The position numbers and the translations under genes are program-made. 64,000 bases of DNA, taken from positions 62,001 to 126,000 of the forward strand of contig QEYB01000255.1 in the NCBI GenBank assembly GCA_017562135.1, written 5' to 3'. Under the pieces are notes generated by a model. That model was not told the origin of the DNA and searched no databases. It worked only from the letters and a program-made list of their open reading frames with translations. Below are positions 35,501-50,100 of the stretch, one piece after another. The first letter of the stretch is position 1, and every line of letters begins with the position of its first letter. The DNA comes from Dipylidium caninum (Eukaryota; Platyhelminthes; Cestoda; Cyclophyllidea; Dipylidiidae).

Positions 35501-38176
35501 CTGAACACAGCCAAATCCTCTTAGAAGGGTTAGGAAGGCGGGAATTTTATTACCAGTGGCATGTGAAAAAAATAGCCAGTAATTTCGGCCAATAAATCAC
35601 TTGCGAGCCATTGATAAGTTGGTAAGCAGAAAAATAGTTTCAAGGAGAGAAGAGACAGCAGCCGCAGCATAAACACACATCTGCGAGCCACAAATGCGAC
35701 TAGTTGGTTTACAAGAATGGCATTTCTCCAGGAGTTGAAAACCAGACGCCACAGTTAGAATGCCTCGGACAAACAGAGCTCCTCGTCAAAGTCTGCACAA
35801 ATGGGACCACGACTGGCAAATTCAGTCTGCGGACTTGGTATGCTCGTGCGGAGCTGCCTTCCCACCGTCAGTTTCTCCTTGGTACTTAATACGGCATAGT
35901 AGACGCGATTTGGGTCTGCACTGTGAATTTCGCTGAATTGGCAGCCTAATGGAGTGAAAGTGTTCGTGGCATTAGTTTACGGTGAGGTAAATTCATTTCT
36001 TACGTCAAATGACTGCTATAATATTAGTAGGTGGGAAGAAAAACAACTAAAAAATAACCTGTCCCAAGTGATTGCCGTTGCGTTCTGACAGCTCGACCGA
36101 ACCTAGAGGTCGGGGGCAAAGATCCCCGCCCTATTGCTTCCCGATTGGCAGATAGCAGAGGAGTTAGTAGAGTGAATTCCTACCAGGGACAGCGCATTCT
36201 CGCCTACTTACGCTCACACCGGTGGACGTTCGTAAAACATCACATCTCGTTGGAAAGACATCTCCTGCCTAAACTACAAGAGGAAGGATATTTGTGTCAC
36301 GCGGAATACCGGCGTGAGGCGAATACGCAAAGGTGCTACAACGCGTTTGATAACTGTAGGCGGAGGAATGATTTCGGCGCACCACTTGAAATGGCAGGGT
36401 GTTTGCGTCTTTCAGCCACGAACACACCACTTTATGAGTTGCCATACACTCACAAACTAATTCTCACCGCCAAAGCATTACATGGACTCGCAAAAGTTCA
36501 CAGAGACGCATTCGCGTTGCTGTTTTCGATCCTCAGTAAGGAGTCCATCACTCCCCGCGCCGTCCACATTGTGGATGAGGATCCGCTTAGGAAGATGGGC
36601 GGTGAGAGTAAAGAGAAAGCTGCTCCTCAGTGTGGCTTGGCGCCCCAAGTGGAAGGGGACGCGGGGCTTGCCTCTCACAGGCTTTCATGAAGGCAGGGAG
36701 GAGAATAGGAGGTTCGTTGGTGAAAGTGTTGACGTAACATGTCGCACTGCTCCGTGTTCATACGTTCACATGGTGACCTCGATTGAAACTACACTCGAGA
36801 GCAGCAATTTTTGTTTTATGCCAGCTATCAATGAGGATTATGTGACTGCAGTCACCCCAATAAGTGCCTTACCTCCCGAAGGTGATGTCGTCCAACTTTC
36901 TCAGGGTAAAGGCGTTTCTTTTATCACCCTCTAGGTCGATGATGAGCTGAAGGGGATACAATCACCAAACCTCTGGCCATGTTTTTCTCCAGTCGGTGGT
37001 AAATTTTGAATCCAACCGCTCCGCATTGCTATTTTCACATTTGCTGCATACTCACTGTCGCGGAGCTGTGCAAAAGCTACCATTCAGTTCCTTCTCATTC
37101 TCTATCTAACCTACAACCACTCACGCAGCATGGACTTTAAGAATTTCTTCACCCTGTGAGTGTCTCCATCATTCACGAGCGTTATGACGGTCCTGGTTAG
37201 GAGGAGGTATGGTAGTTCAGGCAATATGCAAATCAGGTAAAACATTAGTGTTTTCGCCCCTAGGGTGCATATCTAGTACTTGTCAAAAGTAAGCCGATCC
37301 GGGCTTATACTTTGAGGAGTGCATAAAAATAACAGTCAGGAGAATGAACGTGCATCTTTTTTGAGACAGAACCCTATTCCTTGTGTCCTCACTTAAAGTT
37401 TACCTTGTAAGAGTGGAGCAGTGGAGTGAAGAAGGCCTGTGTCCATTATTTCCCGCGTCACATACGCTTGGAGCTACCACGGGACAGTTTCTAAGACGTC
37501 CTACTGATAAATCACCGAAGCGTCGAAGATCGACCCCCACGAATGAGGCTTCACGAGGGAGGGGAGAACGCCGTACGAGGGAAACAAAGAAAGGTCATGT
37601 ACTATTTCCTGCCTCCCTGTAAATAACCATACCTTAGTCGGGCACACTATCACCGCAGGGTTCACAAAGTTTTAAAAACACCAGATTTTTCAGTTTGTCA
37701 TTGTCATCAGCACCTGTAAAAAACGCCTGTTGTTGGTTGGACCATGGAGACTGTGGAAAGAGTGCGGATTGCCCCGTTCCACGAGATCAACGGCCTGGGC
37801 ACAAGTCGCCAATTCGCAGTAGTCCAGCATATCCTTTTCTGTCATCAGAACCTGCACGAACACTAATAGCATGCATGGCGAAGTTTCTCCGTATATCCAC
37901 TGCACAAAATCTCGAAACAGAGTCGACAGTGTGACGGACTCGTCATGTACACTGTCCGGAGGTTCGACTGGCCACAAGATCTGCCAGATCCTACGTTTGC
38001 ACTAGGTTGGGATCCCAATGAGTGCAAAGCATCGAAAATAACGCTACAAAATGCAAAATCTCATTTAAGGTCTCACCGAGCGAAAATCTGCTCATAGAAA
38101 ATGCTGCATGAAGTAGTCCTGAAATTCAGAAATATCCAAATAGTGCGACCTAGGAAATCACGTTTTCCACTTACAG
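32578..38176. other. Large intron or intergenic stretch, unresolved
   Basis: If the exon ending at 32577 belongs to the RhoGAP-START gene, this is mostly intron. The longest frame is at 36145-36690 (plus, 181 codons). It is preceded by an AG and contains a fair donor at about 36536, but it has no motif. A 95-codon minus-strand frame lies at 37690-37977. A GC-rich patch at 34430-34750 is noted among the findings. Confidence 0.35.
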
Positions 38177-41100
38177 ACAGTCATTCGCCTCAAGAAACAA
38201 TCGGGACAGCCTACGAGGTAGTGCAGCCTCTGCGGCGAGATGAGGAACAGATTTACGAAGATGGAAATGATGAGGAGGAGAAAGAACAGAACGATTTTAA
38301 TCCTCGCTCCTATAACGACAATGGGAGGATGCAACGAGGTTACAAGTTTTCACCGACTGAGAAGTCCACGGCTCTTGATAGGCCGGACGGACTGCAAACT
38401 GGGTAAATAGAAAAAAAACTGCTGCCACCCTTCACGGCGGCTAGATTTACTGTGAATCAGCATATTTACTCCCCTTTCCTTACATGCGTTCCAAATTTCT
38501 TCCGTACTAGCAGTACACCCCTGCACTCCGTATCCATGATATCATCTATGTCCAACATGAGTCTTATTTGTCATGGAGAAATCAACGGACGTTCGTTTCC
38601 TTCACTTTGTTGTGAGGAGGATGACACGCAGCTGTACAGTGGGACGGTAAGCTGAACAGACCTTGCTTCTAAGGCTACTTTGGAATTTGCTTGATTAAGT
38701 CATTTCATTGCCATGAAAAAATCCTTTTGAATTCAAATATGTAAATTAGTCTGTGAACTGATCACAAGCTTATGTCCTTATGAAATCACTGGAAGGCTAA
38801 GAATTGGGGGAATCGGTCTACGCTGTAATACCTGTTCGCATATGCTTAAAAGCAAAACCAAACTGACAAAGGTAATGAAAAAGAATAATGTGGAGAGGTT
38901 GGTGTGAAATTAGTAAGCAAATTGTGCACTTGGGTAAATGTGGCCGAATATATTTAAATATGCTCAGTGCAATGTTTATCGTTGGGGCTTGTGAGAATAA
39001 GGCAGGAGGTAGAGGAGTCGCCTGATGTGAAGCGAACGTTAAACTGTTGAATTGCGTAACCCTGGATGTATGGCATTCCACCACCCACAAAACGCCGAGA
39101 AAGCCTTGAAATGGATAGTTAGTTTGTTTACACGTTCAGCCTGTGCTAGTGTCGACGTCAGACCAATCAGAACGCTCGCTCCGGCATCCAATCACGCGGC
39201 CGCCTTTACAATCGGGTAATACATTAGCTCGCACCATCGCCGACTCGTAGGTAATACAACTCTCTCACCGCAAAACACTATCCTCCTAGGCTCTGATCGC
39301 GCCTCATGGAGCAACAGATGCCGACTACGACGTTTCCCAAGTGAAACTTCCATTTCTGCTTTGTCCTCAGTCGGCCCCACTGCAACGAAAATCTCCTGGG
39401 GTGCAAATACAATCAGGTTTTGCTGTTCTGCCCGGAGACATATCAAACCGAACAACTTCAAATTTTTCAGCTGAAAGCCTGCTTGAGGAGCCCTTCAGTG
39501 ATTTTTACGTTGGAGTGTCATCTTCCGGTCCCTGTCATTCCCTCCTTCCAGCTTCTGACGTGAAAATTGGCATTCAGCTCCCAGGAGATTTGTCGATCCC
39601 AAGAAACATATTGAAACACCCAAGTAGCAATCCCAATATTGGAGTCAACATGACAAAAACAAAGCAGAATAATGATGACCAGGAAATAAGTGGTCAAACC
39701 CCACATGCGCCCACTCAACTGTCCCCGTCCTTACTTTATCCCACTGGTCAAAATGTCATTGAAGATACGCTGAGAGATGACTCTATAGACTTTGGGAAAG
39801 ACGGTCATGTCAACTATCGAACGGGCAGTTTTCTCGGAAGATTTGCAGGTTACTCAACGGATAATAAAAAAAACCGAGAATGTGAGGCTTCATCACATAC
39901 CGCGCGAAGTGGGAAAAACCTCAACGATTATATGCTTTCGAGGGAGTTAGAAGGCGATACACTGCCTGTGGATGGCTGTAATCAAAGACCAATGGTTAAA
40001 ACTGCTCCTGCTAAGCCCTTGGTCCCTAAGATACCTATTGAAATCTCAAAAACAGCAGAACTGGATCCGGTTTTAGCGCTATTACAGTCTGATGTGTCAC
40101 AGTTGGACGAGTTTCGGAGCAATTTTCGAGAAAAAAGTACGTTCTATTATTATTATTTTACTTCTTCCCGCATTATTTGTCCGATAAACGCATTAAGACT
40201 TGTAAAAGACTTTCACAATTGAGAAGTCGTAGATAAGATGCAGAGGAGCGCTCACAACGCCCTTTTCTCACACATAATTAGTGGAGGCGCTGATTGCCAG
40301 TGGCCTCCACCGTCAAGTAGTGCAGCGTGTCGTCGCGAAGGGCGAGGAAAGAAAAGCTCTGACGCCAGCTGTGTCACGACGGGTCGATAGGCCCCCAGTA
40401 CGTCACCCGGGGGCGGTTAGAGCATGCTGCGACCCCTGAGGTTAACTCCTGTCTCAATGAAGGCAAATCACCAAGTGTAAGCTCACCAAGCATTGAGAGC
40501 AATGTGTGCTGTAGTATCCGTTCCTTAATATGTTTTTCCAATGTAAACATAAACAAGGTGACTACTCGAACTAAGTGTTTATTGAATAAAGACCCTGGGC
40601 GAAGGGAACGTTCCCTGGCAGTAGGTAAAAGTACGTTTGTGAATTGGTGAAACCCCCATTTAGCAGGCATTTGAGTGTGGTAAGTCCGCACCGGCAGGAC
40701 ATATTGAAGGAAAGAAATACACTCGTCAAAAAAACCAACAACTCCGATTTACCCAACAACTTTTTTAAATAGCCGTGCCCTCCTAATAATTGAGCTGCCA
40801 TAGAGAACAATGTCCACCACTTGACAAACCCATGAGGATAACTCAACAAGGGGGACCACATCTGAGAAAATCCACATTACGTGCAGTTTTACATTACTGC
40901 CTCATATTCCCGAATGTCAGCCAATGCAGAGAAGCGAATAGTTTGGCCATGTGACTGACAGCATCAAGGAGCTGGGTAGACTGTTGCCCGTGCAAGCTTG
41001 GAATCCAACGTGTTTCAATGCTGAAATGGCCCGCTTCGGTCCGGCACGCAACCAGATGTTTATGTTGTGCTCAAAAGGCGTGCGTAAACAATGGGACTGG

Positions 41101-44100
41101 AGGTGGACGGGCCTAAGCGTGGCCAAGGCAGATTCATCAAGGTAGTGAGAAGGGGAGCCAACGCTCCCTCACTCCAGTCGTAACGTGACGCTTTTAAGGT
41201 CACAACGGCCTCCTTTAGTGGCCACCATATTTGCTTAGTAGGAAGCAATCTCCGCGATTGTATTATCACTTGACTTCCGAAACACCCAAATGACTGTCTC
41301 GAGGCCATTTTACCGGTAGTAGTGGTTTTTTTACGAGACTTGGTCGAGCAGTGGGTGAATTAATTCATTCTCGAGGCCTATTTACTATGTGTGCCTGACT
41401 CCTCGAGCCTCATGTCCTGTGGCGAGTGATTAACGGGGAAGAGCTCAAACCATACACGCCACAGACGTCAAAATAACGGGCAGCACGTGTTTAAGCCAAG
41501 TGCAACGAAAAGGTACCGTATTGTAAATTACCTTCCCAGGGATGTGCCACATTAGCCGCCAGGGCTTTGCGTGATTGCGGGAGCACTTATCTCACACCAT
41601 GGGCCGCGAGACCAGAGCAACAGCCACTTGCAGTCATTCATCCCACGTGGGATCTTAAGGACATCATGTTAAAATGAGTCAATAAGTTCACCTTTGAGTC
41701 GAGGAGTACACAAATTGCGAGTGTGGAGTTGCGTGCTCAGGCGACACTGCGAGACCGGCGGGGGGCGTCGGCGCAGCCGTGCGCACTGGCAGTCGATGTT
41801 ATGCCTGCATGGGCATGTAGCAACAGGCGAAAACACGGCTGCATGGTAAGATGAGTTGGTCACCACAACAGATGCTTGTTTTGACGGCTATTCGCATCTA
41901 CATGCATTAAATTTGTAAGAAAACAAGGGTATTTCACGAATACAATTAAAGTGTAATGAAGTCGGCTGAGAACCCCGGAATGTAACGAAATACGTTCAGG
42001 CTCTTGTGGTGCACTGAACTTCTAAACTACTGTAATCTGCGTATTTGTTCTCAACCAACGGGCATGACGTGGGGAACCGCGTGTGAGGAAGCCCAGTGTT
42101 ATTGTGTTCGGGCTTCCATGGGACAGAGTAGGGTGGCATGAAAGGTGCACGAAGGGGCTTTCGTGCCGAGAGACTATCCAACGGTCGCTCTCCCACTAAA
42201 GGAGCGTGTCGACACATGGGAAGGACTCTTCCGCCTATGACCACACGGGTTACCATTGTGCCAACTAATTCACCCCCCATTACATCGCACCCACCCCCGA
42301 TTTTGCTCAAAAACCTACAGAGGTGGATTTTTTTGCTTCATAGGTTCTGCCTTGCGTAGGTTCTTGCCTTTTGTGTCCGCACCAATTTTTGAACGTGAGC
42401 TCTACATTGTTTTAATGATCCCATATTGTTTCGAAGAGAGTTCTCTGATTTAAATGGGGAGAAATTTTACACTCGGCGTCTTAATTACTCCTCCTTTCGC
42501 CTTATGGCAGTCCCAGGGACTGGCTTGGTTTGAGCCACATTCCTTCAAGTCATTGTCTAGGAGTCGGAAATTAAATTGCGCACAACAGCCCACTGTGGGT
42601 CTAAAACAATGTTCTGCTCCTTGACTAAGTGCATGTGACATCACTCACATGTGTCCGTTGAATTTGAGGGAGGACTTCCTGTTTCACCAATGTGAATAAC
42701 ATTATAATAGAGGTCAGAAGTCACTCTTATTCAGCGCGTACTTTTGGTATACATTGACACTGTGCAAGGCTAGATGAAGGAGGCTCAAGAAAATCCTCAA
42801 AATAGGATTGAGGCGCTCAGACTGTTTCTCAAACATAACCTTTGACTTACTTGCGTGCCGCGAAGTTTTCACTGTCCGAGGAGGACGGGAAACGGACAGG
42901 ACGAGAACCACTTTGCGTGGAGTGCAGCGCGGGAGCACAGCAAACACCACGCGCATCCCAAGTGTAACTATGTGCACCAGGGAGATAAGTAAAGCGCACA
43001 TTAAATCCTAATGGAGGTCAAAATACAAAATGGCGTCGCCGTCCTAACCACCAGTCGAGGGTAGCGGAGAACGCGAAGCCCTTCTGCATCGGGCCCTTGT
43101 ATGCTAAATCATCTTCGATGAGATCTGCCTGTCACCGTCACCCATGCTAAATCACCCCGCCCACTCATATAAATCTTAAACTGCCCCATGCACTTGTTAC
43201 TCTCCCATGCCAAGGAGTTATGAACGTGTATGTGTATGTTATCCCCTTTAAACTGTGCATGCCTCTGTGTCCTTACCGCTTGTTGCGTGGTCACGGAGAC
43301 CCCCCAGTTTAACATCTGAATCCGTGCACATCGATTCGAATGGCGCGTTTTTCCCAAGCACAGGACGTGTTAATTGATGCGCTAGCGCCGACGATGCTGG
43401 CGCTCAGTGGGCTTTTTATCCTCCTTGACTTTGTGAACATGACACACTGTGCCCATTTAAACGTGTCCCACGGCTGGCGTTAGTATTTGGACTCGACGGG
43501 TCGCGAATCACATATTCCATTGGGGTTTTTCCGGTCTACTAACTCCATTCCCGTAGCATTAATTCAGCAACAATAGTTCTCTATCTAAAACAGATTTACG
43601 GAGATTAAATGTTATCCAGTTCATGCGTTCTTCTCTTCTTCTACTAGCATACCTGAACGCATTAAATCCACGTTACCTTCACCACTAGGAAATTGCGGCA
43701 ACTGAATCATTTTCAATTCTCTCTCTTCCTACCTCTTAATTGTTTCCCATGAGACCATGTCTTGAGTAAATGGAATGTTTTTGGTGAAGGGCAGTTAGCG
43801 ATTAGTTTTAATAGTCTTAGCTATGAAAGATTAAAGATAACGGGGAAGGTGGAAGAGAAGTGAAAGGCTATTAATGTACTTTGTGGGTAGGTGCGGAGGG
43901 AACTCTCGCAGCCAGTGTAAACAATAAACAAGACCTTATAAGAACACATGAACTATTACAAATGAAGAGGAGGGGGGGGGAGGGGGTTGTAGAGTTTGAT
44001 GGGCTGGGGGAGTAGGTGGGCCCTCGCAAGTTTGGTACGGTTCCACCGCGACGTCGAAAGCCGTCATTGTGGTGAATTTGGCTTTGGTTAAAAGCTCAGA

Positions 44101-47100
44101 GGGATTAGTGACTCTAAGGCATAGAGAAGGATCTAATCTCCTCTTTTGCCTGTCCTTCATGACTTAGTCAGGAAGGCAGCTGGTGGCATCCGTCCACACA
44201 TCTAACTCTCTTAGTTAGGTCAAAATGAGTTGTGGGGGCTATTTTGCACGACAGACAGCAGTCAACGGTTTCTTTAAAGTAGTAAATGCACAATCTTTAT
44301 ATTCCTGTGATCTTAGCGCCGCTCTGTGCGAGAACCTCCCTTCACGATGCCACGTAGTAGGTGGCATCTAAAAAGTGTTTTGTTGCTCCGACCGTATCTT
44401 TGTGTGCTTCCGCGTGGAGTATTTAGGTCGGAGAACCATCTCACACGCCTTCCGGTTCCTTTTTTCCAAGACCTCCTCTGCTCGCATCCGAGTCCACTAC
44501 GACAGGTCAGACTGGTGGCACCGTGCTCGTGCACACATCCACCCACCCACTCTGTCAACCAGCCAGCCAGGCAGGCAGGCAGGCAGGCAGGCAGCCAGCG
44601 CCAGTTAGCCACGCATCCGCACTGGCGCAGATTGTAGGCTTCTATACTGATCTGCCACGGGGTAGGCTTGGTGTGCCATTTGCATACGCCATCAGAAGAG
44701 AAATAATGCCTCTGCTCAAGCAGTACGCGTTCACTTGTGCTTCGGGAAGCTTGAGTTCTAGAGAATACGTGAAATAAGACCCTTTTGCATAGAGCATGCC
44801 ATTCTGCTCCATCCTTTGTGCATGTAAGTTTATCTTATTGCCAAACATATTGTAACTCTAGAGTAGACGGTAGGACGGCCATGTGTAAACTCATTTCACC
44901 CGACCCGAAGTCGTAAGAATAGGGTTTCAGAATACCTCATCTAGTAGACATCTCACATTAAATCATTTTGCCTCTGAGTGAACCGAGGTAGACTATGTAA
45001 GCAGGGGCTGTCCTCGGTAACACTCACCTCTCCAACAGACGATTTTTTCAGCCTCATATGCCCCTGATGTGAACAAAACGACTAGCACTGTGGAGGGATT
45101 CTCACATTTTCTGCATAAATCATATCTTTATTCTAGCGAGTAAAGGAGTTTGTTTTGGTGCCGTATACTGCCTCGGTTCAAATTTAACCAAAGAAGCAAA
45201 GGAAATCACGTCCACACCAAATTCATTGTCCGTATGACTCCACTTTGAGACATTTTTCTACGCTCTATTGTGAACGAAAACCCGTGAGATAAATGAGGAA
45301 AGCGACCTCTTCACCCTCAAAGCATCTTGTAAACGTGCAATCGGTAAATCAAAAGAGGAATGCATCTTCTCCTAGGTGTGAAGAACCAGAAGACCCTGAA
45401 AATCGCCCCTGCTGACGTTCCTCATCACAATCAAAGGGATGCCGGAATTCGCAGCCCAGAGAGAAAGACATCCTCTGACAAGAAAGCCGTATCGCCACCG
45501 ACAATAAAACATGAGGATGTAAGCCATCTTTTATGGAGCAGATGCAATAGTCTCTGAATCATTCATAATAACGCCTTTGCATTAATGAATTGCCGTGAAA
45601 AGTGGTTATAAACGGTAATTAATTTTGCTCAGGTGGATGACGCTCAACGCGACCTGACTTCCCAAATCCACAATCTCATTGACATCGAATTCAACTCGAC
45701 AGCGAAAAAGACGAGGACAATTGACAGAGCACAGAAAGATCGTACGCTCAAAGAGCCTCCAAAAGAAGAGTATGTTTCTCACTTCTTCATAATGAATAAC
45801 TACGAGTGGTATGTAAGGAGGTGATTGTGAAGAGTAGGTTATACCGAAGTGGCGCGGTGGCTGGACGCCATTCCAATCGCCTCGCGAGCCACCGCCGCAG
45901 TCTTCGGGGAGCCACTTGCCCCCACTTGCCCCCACTTGCCCCCTGTCTAGTCGCACACCATCGCGTTGCCCCCTCGTCAGCCCGAGTCGAGGCACTGACC
46001 GCCTGCGACTCTGCTGACAACTAAGGTCACCGCTACACCGCCAGTGAGCGTGCAGTCAAAGTGGTCTGCACACCACAAGTCTGAGGGTAAATGCGACAGA
46101 GGAGTCTACCAGTGAAGGCCTGGTCAGACGGATAAGACCGCTGTGTGTCTGTCAACCATATGCACAATTCGCCGACTTACGATATAAAATGTTTACACAC
46201 TTCGCACTTTTACGAATCTGACATCCAGAGTCGCGAGTGAACTGTCGTGAAGCTTCCTTCTTTCTAACGATGGTGCCAATTTTTTCTCCTTGCCTTTGCT
46301 GTTCTTTCAGGACACGCAAACCATTTCTGTTTGTGCGGATACTACTCTCTATTGATATAGATCCCCATTCGGTTTTTATACAAGGGCAGTTTGGAAGCTA
46401 TTCTACCCTTTAGTGGCCGGTACCACCGAGAGTTTACTTGAGGGAAGGTGATGCCATGTCTTTTGGCCCGAATTATGTCGTTCACTTGGTCATGCCTACG
46501 AGGTTAGACCCGATGCCCGCGGGGTGTATTACACTCAACGCACCGCCTTCAAATCGGCAGTCTCAGTTAGTGCATTTTGAGATAAGGTCTACCAGCCCTT
46601 CACAATTCTTTGGAAGTTGCAAATGCATTTGACGAGAACGTTGTTTGTTGGACCGAGCAAAAGGTAAAACCACTGACTTCCCGACAATGAAACTATCAAA
46701 ATGGACTTACCTCTGTATTGGAGTTCGGAAAATTCATGCCGAAGTACGTCTAGCGGAGGCAAAGGCGTGAGCACCTTAAAAATATATCATCTGCGTGCCC
46801 ACTCGTGCTCTCTTTTCCGAAGTCAGGTGCATGAGCATACTCACTTCAAGATCTGCCAGTGTTTAAGACTTTATCTTACTTTTTACTAACGCGATATTAT
46901 ACTTGAATTTAACGTATTACATCATTGCGCTAATTCAGAAAGGGCCTGTTACTCCTACCTCATCGTCAGCATCAGTTTCGGTGGTCTGAACGCCACCAAC
47001 GACCAAATCCGTACCAGTCGTTGCGCCCAACTCCTCCTCCGCCGCTACTCAAGACGCCCGTGGTTGCGGAGGTTAAGGAAAACGAAATCGTCCCAATGAT

Positions 47101-50100
47101 TAACGGAGCCGTCAAGCCTGCAGATTTACGATCACACCACCGAGAACCATCGGCCAGAGTCATTAGTATGCTAATTCCTCAAGTGCGCGACGGAATACCG
47201 ATTTGGGTCTTTTCTGCGGGTCAACTCAACGTCTTGCGTAGGATGGCCCAGACTCAGATCACCCTGACGCACGAGCGCGTCTGCCCCTCCAACCGGCTTA
47301 TCAAATGGTGAGCATCGTGACCGCTCTTCCTCGCACTCGTCCATGCCTCCTACCGCGCCCACGTTCTAACGGCGTTCGATTGTACAACGTCTCTAATCTC
47401 ACAGTGAAACCTTTTCTACCAGGCGGCACTTTGAATGCTCAACGTAATTTGACACACCTTGGCAGTCTTCCCACCGTAAGACTTGAGGAAGTGAGGAGAA
47501 GTTCACATACAATTCTTCTTTTCCGGAATTTCTGCCCCTTACTAATGCAATGCTTCTAGAAACTTGAATGAGGTTAAAGTCCACCCTGTTGCTTAGTGAG
47601 GAGCGGCAAGACAAATGTGTCCCTGCGGGGTGCCGTCTACAACCAGGGCAATGCGATTGATGAAACACGAGAATTAAAGAGCATTTAGTAGGAGCAACCG
47701 CAGTCTCACTGGTGGAAACAAAGTCGCCCTGAGTTCTGGCATTAGCTGCCCACTGCTTAAGAGCGAGTACTGAAAAATGGGATCTTCTTCCATTGCACAC
47801 TCACCTTGGTGATGCGAATGTGTGCGGGGGATTGGAACAACGGCGAGTGACATCGGAGCCGCCTCTTCGAGGTTTAGAGACATGCTGGATTAAAGTTGTT
47901 CAATAAACAGACACGGAAATCATGCGGAAGACGATACTTCACGGAAAAAAGGGCGGCGATAGAGGGGAAAGATAATCGGCGAGAACCCGTTTTGCCAGTT
48001 GCAAATGCAGTGATATTGCTCACGGAAGTGTAGTGTGTTGCCTTAGGCTAAAGCAGGCATGACAATAACGCCTTGTCAGCCGCCCCGTCAATCTTCGCTC
48101 TGTTTTTGTTCTTAACGGAATGGAAAAAGGCCTCTTGCGGAGGATCGGCCCCATGAGTGCGGATGTCCACCTCCCACCTGTGCAGTAAAGAAAAGATGGC
48201 CAAAAGACAGTTTGCGTGATGGCTGGGAGTTTTTTGGTGCAGTAGACCATGAGACTCATTGGTATCTTTTCATTGTTACAGAATCCGGGTTAGAGAGAAC
48301 TTCTGAGACTCTTCACGGCCTTGTTCTCTTGAACACGGTTAAATTATTGGGAATGAGAGCAAATTCCCATCGCCTTCAATAACCTTAACAGAATATGGCG
48401 GCAAAAGAGAGGACAGCGTAGACTGGGTTGGATAGGCACCGGCTGCCGAATTGCCTCGAGAAGTAGGTGGTTCAGTTCGTGGATCGAGCATGACGTAAAC
48501 GATTTTCGAAACAGTTGAACTTTCACTATTCACTTGGCAGTAATGCTGAAAACTTAGAAAACAGTAACTTCCTCAGTAGATTTGATTCGCCGATGTAAAT
48601 TTTCTACAATTTGTGAGAAAATACTTCCCTTCTTTTCTCTTCACAGGCGAATCGGACGTAATAAGAACTTTCAAACAAAGTCGACAATGCCGCCAACGAT
48701 AGCGCAAACTGTTGAAGCATCACCAAAATCTACTGATATTCCAGACGACATAACGCGGTCCCACATTCCCGCAGTTGTGAGTCAACAAACTGATTTTTGT
48801 ACTGTCGATGGGGGACCCTCTTCGAGGAATTCCGCTGTCACCAGCGTTGAAGGAGAGAATTCACCCCTACCTGCTAAAGCACCCGAGTCAGTCAACATCG
48901 ACTCTACATTTTGGCCCGAACAGAAAGACAGTGAAATGTCCACTGATATACTGACGCTAAATGCCTACGGAACGAGCAGGAGCTTTACAGGGCCGCTTTT
49001 CGGCCGTTCGTTGGTTTTCTGGCAGCACCGAGTGGGATATCCCTTCCCTCCATGCATTTGTAACTTGCTCGCCTACCTGCAGCAGGTTGAGCATGCAGCT
49101 CATGGAATCTTCCGACGGGCCGGAGGAAAATTGAGGGTGCAGGCGCTTCGGGAGCGAATAGAAAAGGATATTTGTAAGTTCAATTAATGTCTCTTGACCC
49201 ACACTTTACCAAAAGCATGTTAACGTGTGAGACATAAGCTGCGTGGAAGCCTGGAAGGCAATGGACAGTAGCCTGCAGTTCATTGCGAGTACATTAAGCA
49301 GCCTAAGAATAACGGGTCTGTAAAAGTACTTTAAGAGAAGAAAGTAGGAAGTTGTTTCCGGAAACCTGCAGATGAATATCTTAACAATTACCTCCGGGAA
49401 GCCCTCTTCAGCCTGCTGTGCTAATCGAGGAGGTGGGACTTGAGGAGCCTTGGCATTTAAATGGAGTCTAACGAAATCAAAGAGGTAGTAGAAAATATGC
49501 ACTTGGAGATTTAATCGTCAACAATCCAGCCATTTCTAAGTGGGGAGGACACATTGAAGTTCCCTCCTCAATGGATTTTTACGAAGCAAAGTGGTTTGCA
49601 GACCACATTGACTGCACACTTACTGGCGATATGGCGGTCGGTGCTGCGACTGGGGCGTCGAGGGGGCAGCGCGATGGCATGAGACTAGGCAGAGGGCAAG
49701 TGGGCGGGAATGGGGGGGGGGAGTGTGGAGAGCGGGTCCCGGAAGACTGCGGCAGCGGCTCGCGAGGCGGTGGAAATGGCGGCCAGCCACCGCACCGAGT
49801 AATAACCGGTGCAGGCCGCGGGAGCTACACGTGGTGGACTATCACGGAGCGGGGGAAAATAAGTCCCGCGTATTTTGAGACCTACTTCAATGCTAACGCA
49901 TTTGGGGAATTAGTCCAGTCTCAAGTTTCTACCTACAGTCTGTGTACGGAATAGGTTGCTCTCTGCCCATCGGGTGAAGTGAAGGAATTCTTAGTCGAAT
50001 GGCATCTTGCACGAATTAGGAGGAAATACAACATCGCGTCTCGGATATTTCAACTGCGTGTTTACGCACAACCGCGAGCAATGGTTTGTCCCTTCGTGTT

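Noticed and set aside
36145..36690. 181-codon plus-strand frame
   Set aside because: It has no motif, a non-ATG start, and its splice phases do not link to the neighbouring exons; it may still be an exon but cannot be supported.
37690..37977. 95-codon minus-strand frame
   Set aside because: No family match or linked exon; left as unresolved background.
40374..41308. Several frames that might belong to a retroelement
   Set aside because: No reverse transcriptase, integrase or protease motifs and no terminal repeats were found.
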